Below, piece after piece: positions 53,629 to 60,973 of a stretch of 64,000 nt of DNA (the stretch's first letter is position 1; every line of letters starts with the position of its first letter). Made by a program: the position numbers and the translations under genes. The notes beneath the pieces were generated by a model that saw only the letters and a list, made by a program, of their open reading frames with translations, was not told where the DNA came from and did not search any database. The stretch is from positions 434,001 through 498,000 of the forward strand of contig NZ_JAKGTQ010000002.1 in assembly GCF_021568285.1 (NCBI RefSeq), in the 5' to 3' direction. Source of the stretch: Rheinheimera sp. UJ63 (GTDB taxonomy: Bacteria; Pseudomonadota; Gammaproteobacteria; Enterobacterales; Alteromonadaceae).

Positions 53629-54468
53629 ATGAGCTTATCTGTTAGTCATAGCACTTTACGGCGTGTTCGAGCACTTGGCTTGTGGTTAGTGTTGGGGGTT
53701 GCCTGTGCGCCTGCCTCGGCACTTGGTTGTCAAAGCAAACAATGTCAAAGTTCAGTGGTGTTCTTAACTGAAACGAGCTACCCCGGTGTGCAACTAGATA
53801 GCCATGGTGACGTCATCGGGCCTACTATCGATTTGATGAATATCTTAGCCGAACGTGTTGGCAAAGAAAGGGTGTTTTATTTAATGCCTTGGGCGCGAGC
53901 GATGCAACGGGCTCAGCATACACCGCGCAGTATTTTGTTCGAAACCGTGCGTAATGCCGAGCGCGAGCCATTATTTAAATGGGTCGGCCCTATTATGTAT
54001 TTCGATATGCAGCTATATGGCCCACCGAAACTAAAGGGCATGAATGCAGAGCAGATAAGTAAAAATTATGTTGCCTGCGGTTATCGTGGCGCCTCTTACT
54101 TACCGATCTTAGCGACCTTAGGTTTTTCTGAAGATACCAATTTGGTCTTAATGAAAACGCAGACAGATTGTTTAGATATGCTCAGATTAGGGCGCGCCGA
54201 TGTCACGCCCATGAATGGTTTTCGTCGCGGCGACATGTACGAAGAGCCACAACTGCGTTTAGTGCCGCTTATTGCACTCAATGAAGTGGCGTTGTATATG
54301 GCGTTTTCTTTGGATTTTTCTGACAGTGAAATTGCGTTGTGGCAGCAACAATTAGAACAATTGTATCGCGATGGCACCTTACGTCGATTTTATCAATCAA
54401 ATTACCCAGCGCGCGTGATTGAAAAGCTTGAGCAATTAGCCGGTAAGTCGCCAAACACGGCATCCTAA
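53629..54468 (+). CDS. Periplasmic solute-binding-like protein (SBP_bac_3 type)
   Basis: 279 residues. A signal peptide (basic RRVR, then LGLWLVLGVACAPASA) leads to a bilobed binding-protein pattern: GPTIDLMNILAERVG, then PWARAMQRAQHTPRS, and LYRDGTLRRFYQSN at the end. No ABC permease is adjacent, so it may be a stand-alone sensor-like or orphan binding protein. The ATG at 53629 fits AGGA better than the ATG two codons earlier. Confidence 0.75.
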   Translation: MSLSVSHSTLRRVRALGLWLVLGVACAPASALGCQSKQCQSSVVFLTETSYPGVQLDSHGDVIGPTIDLMNILAERVGKERVFYLMPWARAMQRAQHTPRSILFETVRNAEREPLFKWVGPIMYFDMQLYGPPKLKGMNAEQISKNYVACGYRGASYLPILATLGFSEDTNLVLMKTQTDCLDMLRLGRADVTPMNGFRRGDMYEEPQLRLVPLIALNEVALYMAFSLDFSDSEIALWQQQLEQLYRDGTLRRFYQSNYPARVIEKLEQLAGKSPNTAS

Positions 54469-54474
54469 TGCTTG

Positions 54475-54512
54475 CTCGACACTTAACGTTCAGCCGCTAA
54501 GTGTCGAGTTTT
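54475..54512. terminator. Terminator between the binding protein gene and gloA
   Basis: CTCGACACTTA (54475-54485) pairs perfectly with TAAGTGTCGAG (54498-54508) around a 12-base loop and is followed by TTTT. It lies between convergent genes. Confidence 0.85.
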
Positions 54513-54523
54513 CAGGTTAAACC

Positions 54524-54925
54524 TTACAACGTATCGTAACTGGCTTTTTTCTGAATTAACTCAATAGCGTAATTGTCGGGATCGCGCACAAATGCGATTT
54601 CTGTTGTGCCACCTTTTACGGGGCCTGGCTCGCGGCTAATCACACCGCCTTTAGCGCGGATCTTGTCGCAGGCGGCATAAACATCTTCTACTTCTAAGGC
54701 TATATGACCAAAAGCGCCACCCAGCTCATAGCTGTCAACACCCCAGTTGTAGGTCAGCTCTAAAACGGCATCACTTTTCTCATCGCCATAACCGACAAAC
54801 GCCAGCGTATAGCGATATTCACTGTTTTCAGATTGGCGTAATAATCTCATGCCCAGCACCTCGGTATAAAAGGCGATTGACCGTTCTAAATTTCCAACGC
54901 GTAGCATGGTATGTAAAATTCGCAT
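54524..54925 (-). CDS. gloA: Lactoylglutathione lyase (glyoxalase I)
   Basis: 133 residues, metal-dependent isomerisation of the methylglyoxal-glutathione adduct. Metal ligands appear at [17 protein letters not shown] (His), [10 protein letters not shown] (Glu), [11 protein letters not shown] (His) and [10 protein letters not shown] (Glu). The His at the first position and a chain of about 135 residues fit the nickel-type bacterial enzyme. The ATG at 54925 has AAGGGG upstream; the frame runs 24 codons further without family similarity. Confidence 0.94.
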   Translation of the reverse strand: MRILHTMLRVGNLERSIAFYTEVLGMRLLRQSENSEYRYTLAFVGYGDEKSDAVLELTYNWGVDSYELGGAFGHIALEVEDVYAACDKIRAKGGVISREPGPVKGGTTEIAFVRDPDNYAIELIQKKASYDTL

Positions 54926-55108
54926 GATGACCCCTTTGCTTTGTCTGCTTGCAATGTTCTTAAAACTGTATGCTTGCCTAAATGTCGACAGCATCATCGC
55001 ACGGATGCGCTATGGCAAAGCACAGCAGATAGTAACATATTCTGTTATATGAAAAGACTGCTATTCGCTAGGCTGCGCATCTGTGTTGTGCTGGTAGCGC
55101 TTAAGGTT

Positions 55109-55141
55109 AAAACGCCTTGCAGAAAAACCGCAAGGCGTTTT
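55109..55141 (-). terminator. Terminator of the TonB-dependent receptor gene
   Basis: AAAACGCCTTGC (55109-55120) pairs perfectly with GCAAGGCGTTTT (55130-55141) around a 9-base loop. On the minus strand it ends in UUUU, 13 bp after the receptor stop. Three copies of GTTAACC-like sequence lie between. Confidence 0.8.
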
Positions 55142-55153
55142 AAGGGTTAACCG

Positions 55154-57325
55154 TTAACCGTTAAACTTTACCCTTACGCCGGCATTAACAATAAAGCCAT
55201 CGTTACGCGACCAAATATCCGTTGTCCACTGACCGCTCGCGGCTCGGTTTGGTAAGATCATCGGGTGTTGATCGGTTTGCTTCACATCGAGCAGGTTTTC
55301 TAAATTCACAAACCAGCTAAATTGGCCCACGGTGATTTCTCCCATTAAGCCCAGGTGCCAATAGGGCGTTGAATAATCGGTGAAGGGGTTGTCGTTTAAG
55401 CGTTGTACACCCGTGTAGTAAGCTTCAAAGCCCGCTCTGAAACGACCATGTTGCTCCCACATGGCGACAAAGCCTGCTGAATGCTTGGGTGTTAGTGCAA
55501 TTTCGCGCTGTTGAAGGGTATCGGCGGCGAGCTCGGTGGCATCAAGATAGAGGTAACTGGCGGTTAACTTGATATCTTGCCAGTAGTAACGCAGCAGTAA
55601 CTCTGAGCCGCGGATTTTACTGGCGCCCGTATTATTAACTAAGCGTACGCCATTGAACACGCCATCATTGCCCGTGGCTATCGGCGCTAAACCAATAGCA
55701 TCATCAATATTGGCCGCGAATAGCGTGATGCTACTTTCAATGTTTTCATGGCTGTAGGTAACATCCAAAGACGCCGTTTGCGCGGTTTCGGCCTGTAGGT
55801 TATCTATGGTTTCGAGTCTGGATAAACCGGCGGCATCAATCTCTTCGACAAAAGGGGTTGGGGCAAAGTAGCCTCGGCCATAAGAGGCGCGAACCGTGAG
55901 ATCGCCAGGGCGATATAACAGTGAGACTCTCGGGCTGAATTGCTGACCAAACTCACTGTGATTTTCCAGGCGGGCGCTTAACGAGGTACTCATTAACGCA
56001 TTAAACGCATAATCAAATTGAGAAAATAACCCCGGCACTCTGTAGTGATAGTCAAATTGTTGAAAGGTTTGCGATGTGAATTGCTCTGCTTGATAAGCGG
56101 CACCTATCACCCAGTCACTGTTTGCCGTGTAGCCAGCGAGGCTGGATTCAAGCAAATAACTCTCATGCTGATCCTCTTCTAGCACCACGCCAAATCGATG
56201 TAAATGTTGTTGCTGCATGACTGAGCCACGGCTATTTAGGTTCAGGTTATCAAACACCGGCAGGTTAAAGACAACGCCGCCATCCAGTCGCTCGGAGTCT
56301 TGGCTTTGGTTAAAAGGGTTGCCATCACTGACACTGCTGCCGGGCATGGTGCCGCCTTGACGTTTTTCAGACATCACGCCTAGCGTGCCATATAGCGTGG
56401 CCCCCTGTTCACCTTGCCAGTAAAGCCTGGGCCTTGCGGTATAACGTTCATAACCGGCCAGATCAATCCAGCCGTCTTGATCCACATCGGTGCTGGCCTG
56501 ATGGTGTGCGCCGGCAGTTATCGAACCTTGCAGACGTGCTGTCAGTGGCGTCTCAATGTAGCTGGTAATATCTTGGCCATCGCGGCTGGTGGCATTTAAT
56601 AATACTTCACCTTGTCGGGTATCCCCTGGGGTTCTTGAGACTAGATTAATCACGCCTCCCATGGCTGAACCACCATACAAAGACGAGGCCGAGCCTTTAA
56701 TAATTTCGACGCGTTTTAGATCCGTTGGTGGTATTTGCAACAGGCCAATCGAAGAGGCCTGATTGCCATAAAGCGGTAAACCATCGGCTAACAGTTGGGT
56801 ATAGCGGCCATATAGCCCTTGCAAGCGGATATTGGCACTGCCCAGCGCAGGTGACGTCGTTTGCACGCGCACACCGCCTGTTTCGGCAACCAGCATGGAG
56901 ATATTGCCAGGGCGCATAGCCGCTTTTTCTTCAATTTCCTCACGGTTGATCAGCTCAACACGGATCGGTTGCTCATCGGCAATGCGTCCGCTGCGAGTCG
57001 CCTGTACCACGATTTTTTCAATGTGCTCGTGATGATCATGCTCATCCGTATCCGAGTCGGCATGCTCATGTTCAGCTGCATGTTCAGATGCATGGCTGTC
57101 TTGGTGCTCGTCTGCATGTTCAGCTGCATGGCTGTCATCGTGTTCGTCATCGTGTTCGTCAGGGTGTTGATCCAGTGCCGTCTCTGGGTGGGCTTTAGGC
57201 TTAACTGATTGCGGCTGCTGACGGGCATTATGCTCTGCTGTAACAGCAGCGGTTTGTGCTGCATAACTAATACCGTGAACACTGAGCGATAACAGCAACA
57301 GGGTTGCAGGTGTCATTTTGGACAT
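55154..57325 (-). CDS. TonB-dependent receptor with a His/Asp/Glu-rich N-terminus
   Basis: 723 residues. A signal peptide (residues 1-23) is followed by a metal-binding-like segment at residues 52-102, with 14 His among many Asp and Glu. Then comes the TonB box-like EKIVVQATR, the plug domain (LLADGLPLYG, then RVEIIKGSASSLYGGSAMGG) and a beta barrel ending in aromatic-poor VRVKFNG. Likely an outer-membrane metal or metal-chelate importer (ZnuD-like). AAGGGG precedes the start. Expression is probably driven by the MerR-type promoter at 57414-57444. Confidence 0.85.
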   Translation of the reverse strand: MSKMTPATLLLLSLSVHGISYAAQTAAVTAEHNARQQPQSVKPKAHPETALDQHPDEHDDEHDDSHAAEHADEHQDSHASEHAAEHEHADSDTDEHDHHEHIEKIVVQATRSGRIADEQPIRVELINREEIEEKAAMRPGNISMLVAETGGVRVQTTSPALGSANIRLQGLYGRYTQLLADGLPLYGNQASSIGLLQIPPTDLKRVEIIKGSASSLYGGSAMGGVINLVSRTPGDTRQGEVLLNATSRDGQDITSYIETPLTARLQGSITAGAHHQASTDVDQDGWIDLAGYERYTARPRLYWQGEQGATLYGTLGVMSEKRQGGTMPGSSVSDGNPFNQSQDSERLDGGVVFNLPVFDNLNLNSRGSVMQQQHLHRFGVVLEEDQHESYLLESSLAGYTANSDWVIGAAYQAEQFTSQTFQQFDYHYRVPGLFSQFDYAFNALMSTSLSARLENHSEFGQQFSPRVSLLYRPGDLTVRASYGRGYFAPTPFVEEIDAAGLSRLETIDNLQAETAQTASLDVTYSHENIESSITLFAANIDDAIGLAPIATGNDGVFNGVRLVNNTGASKIRGSELLLRYYWQDIKLTASYLYLDATELAADTLQQREIALTPKHSAGFVAMWEQHGRFRAGFEAYYTGVQRLNDNPFTDYSTPYWHLGLMGEITVGQFSWFVNLENLLDVKQTDQHPMILPNRAASGQWTTDIWSRNDGFIVNAGVRVKFNG
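57020..57172 (-). repeat. His-rich coding repeat in the TonB receptor
   Basis: Imperfect repeats of the pattern EH, DEH, DSH and AEH, separated by three to four residues, encode residues 52-102. The repeated GTTCGTC/GCATGTTC-like units in the DNA suggest expansion by slippage. Such stretches commonly bind Zn, Ni or Cu ions. Confidence 0.7.
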
Positions 57326-57413
57326 TTAATCCCCTTATCCAACGAGAAAAACGACTATTTTTGCAGGAATATTACCGGCTTTATTGAAATTAGCTTGTGC
57401 TGTGATAGCTTGC

Positions 57414-57444
57414 AGCTTAAAGCTTACCGTTACTGGAAGGTCAA
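57414..57444 (-). promoter_or_regulatory. MerR-type promoter for the TonB receptor
   Basis: On the minus strand: -35 TTGACC (57444-57439), a 19-bp spacer, -10 TAAGCT (57419-57414). The long spacer is the hallmark of MerR-activated promoters. The spacer holds an imperfect dyad (57421-57441) with half-sites ACCTTCCAGT and AGCTTACCGT, identical at 7 of 10 positions. The -35 abuts the start codon of the divergent regulator gene, so the same protein could control both. Confidence 0.75.
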
Positions 57445-57445
57445 G

Positions 57446-57844
57446 ATGAAAATTAGTGAACTGGCCGAAGCCAGCCAGGTCCCAGCAAAAACCATTCGTT
57501 ACTATGAAAGTATTGGCCTGTTGAGTACAGCGGTACGGCAGGCCAATGGTTATCGGTATTACCATTCAGCAGATATAGAAACACTGGTTTTTATCCGTCG
57601 TTGTCGAGAGCTGAATATCTCAATTGACGATATCAAGCAGTTGGTTAGCGTGCAGCGAGATCCTGAGGCGTCATGTGCCACCGTTGATAGCATTATTAGC
57701 GAACAACTGGCCAGAGTGCGACAAACTCAGCGCGAGCTGGCAAAGTTAGCACATACGCTAGAGGCACTGGTCACCTCGTGTCGTAGCGAACAGATCCAAG
57801 ACTGCTGCATTTTGCAAAGCCTGCGCGCCACCGACGGGGCATGA
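57446..57844 (+). CDS. MerR-family metal-responsive regulator (ZntR/CadR/PbrR-like)
   Basis: 132 residues. N-terminal helix-turn-helix KISELAEASQVPAKTIRYYE, then GLL and NGYRYY. The likely metal ligands are a Cys in PEASCATVDSI near residue 75 and a C-terminal cluster VTSCRSEQIQDCCILQSL, the Zn/Cd/Pb arrangement rather than the CueR type. The ATG at 57446 has GGAAGG upstream. It is divergent from the His-rich receptor and its probable activator. Confidence 0.85.
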   Translation: MKISELAEASQVPAKTIRYYESIGLLSTAVRQANGYRYYHSADIETLVFIRRCRELNISIDDIKQLVSVQRDPEASCATVDSIISEQLARVRQTQRELAKLAHTLEALVTSCRSEQIQDCCILQSLRATDGA

Positions 57845-57914
57845 TCTGACTGAGCGCTCGCATCACAGCGTGCTAGGGAGTTGGCGCAGCCTGAATGGCG
57901 AAATAAAACATGAA

Positions 57915-58574
57915 TTATTCTGTTTTTTGTTTGAAGTCACAAAGGTCTTCAATAATACAAGAACCACAGCGAGGTTTTCTGGCGGTGCAGGTGTAGCGAC
58001 CATGCAAGATCAACCAGTGATGCAGATCAAACATAAATTCAGATTTTTGCGGGGTGTTTTTTATAATGCTTTGTTCAGTGGCCTCAACGGTGTTGCCTTT
58101 GGCATAGCCTGTGCGATTAGCAACCCGCTGAATATGCGTATCAACCGCGATAAAATAATGGCCTTCGTTGTCTTTCAGTAAACCAAAACCGGTATTAAGC
58201 ACCACATTGGCTGTTTTGCGACCCACCCCTGGCAGTGCTTCTAAGGCCGCGCGGTTTTGCGGCACTTCACCACCATGCTGTTCAACCAAAATTCGACAGG
58301 TTTTAATGACATTTTCAGCCTTGGTATTAAACAAGCCGATGGTTTTAATATAGTGCTTTACGCCCTCAACATTCAGATCAAGCATAGCTTGTGCGGTGCG
58401 TGCGACTGGAAATAACTGCCGTGTGGCTTTATTGACGCCAACATCGGTCGCCTGTGCCGACAGCAATACGGCGATAAGGAGCTCAAAGGGTGAACTGTAT
58501 TCAAGTTCGGTCTTCGGATGCGGATTGGCCTCGCGCAGCCGAGTGAGCATGGCAATACGTTTTTGTTTATTCAT
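57915..58574 (-). CDS. nth: Endonuclease III
   Basis: DNA glycosylase/AP lyase for oxidised pyrimidines, 219 residues. The helix-hairpin-helix LPGVGRKTANVVL carries the catalytic Lys; the catalytic Asp is in AVDTHIQRV. The [4Fe-4S] cluster motif CTARKPRCGSCIIEDLC is at the C-terminus. It is 13 bp after rnfE, the conserved rnf-nth linkage. Confidence 0.96.
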   Translation of the reverse strand: MNKQKRIAMLTRLREANPHPKTELEYSSPFELLIAVLLSAQATDVGVNKATRQLFPVARTAQAMLDLNVEGVKHYIKTIGLFNTKAENVIKTCRILVEQHGGEVPQNRAALEALPGVGRKTANVVLNTGFGLLKDNEGHYFIAVDTHIQRVANRTGYAKGNTVEATEQSIIKNTPQKSEFMFDLHHWLILHGRYTCTARKPRCGSCIIEDLCDFKQKTE

Positions 58575-58587
58575 ACTATCGCTCTGG

Positions 58588-59283
58588 TTATTGTGGGCTG
58601 CCGGTCACGCGGGCCCGAGCAATATCCCCTTTATTGACAACTTTTTTACTGGCGTAATGCTGATCGATACTATTTTTTAATGCGATAAGTAAGCCCATAC
58701 CAATAAAGGCGCCTGGCGGGAGTATAGCCAGTAAAAAATGGCTATCGCTTTGAAATAACTGTAAATGTAAGCCGCTAGCCCAACTGCCTAATAATAAATC
58801 AGCCCCGGCAAATAAACTGCCTTGACCTAAGATTTCACGTAGAGCGCCTAACACCAGTAACACCAATAAAAAGCCTAACCCCATCATCAGTGCATCTAGC
58901 GCTGAGGGCAGTACTGCATTTTTTGAAGCAAAGGCTTCTGCCCGGCCAATAATGGCGCAGTTGGTGACAATCAGCGGAATAAAAATACCCAAGGATTGAT
59001 ACAAACCAAAGGTAAACGCATTCATCAGCAATTGCACAGCAGTTACAAAGGTGGCGATAATCATCACAAAAATCGGGATACGAATTTCATTAGGCACGTG
59101 GCTACGGATTGACGACACCACGATATTCGAGCCGAGTAACACTAACAAGGTTGCCAAGCCTAAACCCAGCGCATTGATCACGGTGTTGGTCACCGCGAGC
59201 AACGGGCAAAGCCCCAATAATTGCACTAAGCCAGGGTTGTTTTTCCATAATCCTTGTAGCGTCAGTTCTTTAAATAGGCTCAT
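58588..59283 (-). CDS. rnfE: Electron transport complex subunit RnfE/RsxE
   Basis: 231 residues, six membrane helices: [20 protein letters not shown] at the start, then [20 protein letters not shown] in the middle. It is one of the two homologous membrane subunits (with RnfA) of the Rnf complex, which couples ferredoxin/NADH electron transfer to ion transport. The start overlaps the end of rnfG (ATGA). Confidence 0.95.
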   Translation of the reverse strand: MSLFKELTLQGLWKNNPGLVQLLGLCPLLAVTNTVINALGLGLATLLVLLGSNIVVSSIRSHVPNEIRIPIFVMIIATFVTAVQLLMNAFTFGLYQSLGIFIPLIVTNCAIIGRAEAFASKNAVLPSALDALMMGLGFLLVLLVLGALREILGQGSLFAGADLLLGSWASGLHLQLFQSDSHFLLAILPPGAFIGMGLLIALKNSIDQHYASKKVVNKGDIARARVTGSPQ

Positions 59284-59909
59284 GGGGTTAACTCACAATT
59301 TGTGGCGGCACGGGCCAGTTCAGGGTGCTGCTGCACATAGCTAGCGGCACGATACACGGCGTTAATCACGGCGCGCGGCGTAATGGTTGCACCCGTAAAT
59401 TGATCAAAATCGCCGCCATCTTTTTTAACGGCCCAGTGCTTAGCCTCAGCAGGTGTGGCGGCTTTGCCACTGAAACTGTAGATCCAGTTACTGCGTCTGG
59501 TTTCAATTTTATCACCTAAGCCCGGTGTTTCCTGATGGTTTAAAACGCGTGTACCTAGTACGGTACCGGTTGGGCTAATGGCAACAATAAGCTCAATATT
59601 ACCGCTGTAACCGTCTGGAGCGGTGACATCAAGCACATAGGCACGAAGTTGGTCATCTTCTTGCCAACGATACACGCGCTGCGCCTTACCGCCAAGCTCG
59701 TCTGGTGCATTAACCAGCGTACAATTGGCCAACAGTGCCCGCGTTTGCTGTACTTCAGGTAACACTTCACTGAGGATCGCCAGCTGGCTTAAGCGACGCT
59801 GCTCGGCAATTTTGGGCTGCGTTAATAAATGTAAACTGCCTAAAATGACCACACAAATAACCGCAACCAGCGCTAGGGCTATGGCATTTTTACTGACCAT
59901 ACGGATCAT
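59280..59909 (-). CDS. rnfG: Electron transport complex subunit RnfG/RsxG
   Basis: 209 residues: one N-terminal helix ([18 protein letters not shown]), then a periplasmic FMN-binding domain. The Thr that carries covalent FMN is in [11 protein letters not shown] near residue 172. The ATG at 59909 overlaps the rnfD stop (ATGA) and is preferred over a frame that extends back into rnfD. Confidence 0.94.
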   Translation of the reverse strand: MIRMVSKNAIALALVAVICVVILGSLHLLTQPKIAEQRRLSQLAILSEVLPEVQQTRALLANCTLVNAPDELGGKAQRVYRWQEDDQLRAYVLDVTAPDGYSGNIELIVAISPTGTVLGTRVLNHQETPGLGDKIETRRSNWIYSFSGKAATPAEAKHWAVKKDGGDFDQFTGATITPRAVINAVYRAASYVQQHPELARAATNCELTP

Positions 59910-60973
59910 TTGGTTGCTCCTTTGGCTTTGTGGCCATAAGTACGCGGACGAGTGTAATAGTCGATCAGCGGCACACACATATTGGCCAGTAACACCGCGA
60001 AAGCAACCGCATCAGGATAACCGCCAAAGCTGCGGATTAAATAAATTAATAGGCCAATTAACGCCCCGTACCATAAACGCCCCCGATCGGTGGTAGAGGC
60101 CGACACAGGATCGGTGGCGATGAAAAAGGCGGCTAACATGGTGCCACCGCTAAATAAATGAAACAGCGGGCTGGCAAAAGCATCCGGTGAAGCTAACCAA
60201 CTCAGCATAGTCAACACAAACAAGCTAGCCAGAACTGCCACCGGAATGCGCCACGTAATGACTTTTTGCTGGAGTAAAAATAAGCCTCCGGCGAGGTAGG
60301 CTAAATTGACCCATAACCAGCCTGAGCCGGCAAAGCTTAAATAAACTGGGCTTTGCCAGCTTTCGGTTAAGGTTAAGCCTTGAGCCAGATCAGTACGTAG
60401 GGTATCCAGTGGTGTGGCTAAGGTGATGCCATCCACGCTAAGTTGCATCTGGCTTAAACTAAAGCCACCGCAGCTAAATTGGGTAAAGATGGTACAAATG
60501 GCATCTAATGGGCTAATGGTTACCGATTGTAAGGGCAATGGCGGTAGCCACTGTGTCATCTGTACCGGGAAGGATATTAATAACATGACATAGGCTGCCA
60601 TGGCCGGATTAAACAGATTATGCCCTAAACCGCCATATAGCTGTTTGACCATGATGATGGCAAAAGCGGTGCCAATAACAATTAACCACCAAGGCGCAAA
60701 AGGTGGGATAGCCACAGCGAGCAACACGGCTGTCACTAAAGCACTGTGATCCATTAAGCGCGGTCTGATGGCTTTGTGGCGCAAGCTTAATATCATTGCC
60801 TCTGCCAACCAGGCGGTAGCAATCGCCAACACCAATTGCACGAGCACACCATAGCCAAAAAACACGGCTTGTACGGCGATCCCTGGAATACAGGCAATCG
60901 CCACCAACTGCATTAAGCTGGCCGTACTACGTCGATTGTGATGATGCGGCGAACTGGCAATTTTAAAACTCAT
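59906..60973 (-). CDS. rnfD: Electron transport complex subunit RnfD/RsxD
   Basis: 355 residues, eight to ten membrane helices. It has the Rnf/Nqr motifs GGLGHNLFNPAMAAYVMLL and ATDPVSASTTDRGRLWYG near residue 285, and a YPDAVAFAVLLANMCVPLID end. A Thr in the family carries covalent FMN. Overlaps rnfC and rnfG by four bases each. Confidence 0.95.
   Translation of the reverse strand: MSFKIASSPHHHNRRSTASLMQLVAIACIPGIAVQAVFFGYGVLVQLVLAIATAWLAEAMILSLRHKAIRPRLMDHSALVTAVLLAVAIPPFAPWWLIVIGTAFAIIMVKQLYGGLGHNLFNPAMAAYVMLLISFPVQMTQWLPPLPLQSVTISPLDAICTIFTQFSCGGFSLSQMQLSVDGITLATPLDTLRTDLAQGLTLTESWQSPVYLSFAGSGWLWVNLAYLAGGLFLLQQKVITWRIPVAVLASLFVLTMLSWLASPDAFASPLFHLFSGGTMLAAFFIATDPVSASTTDRGRLWYGALIGLLIYLIRSFGGYPDAVAFAVLLANMCVPLIDYYTRPRTYGHKAKGATK

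Noticed and set aside
56861-57208. Plus-strand 115-residue frame opposite the receptor N-terminus
   Set aside because: It is the antisense of the His-rich repeat of the TonB receptor; no ribosome site.
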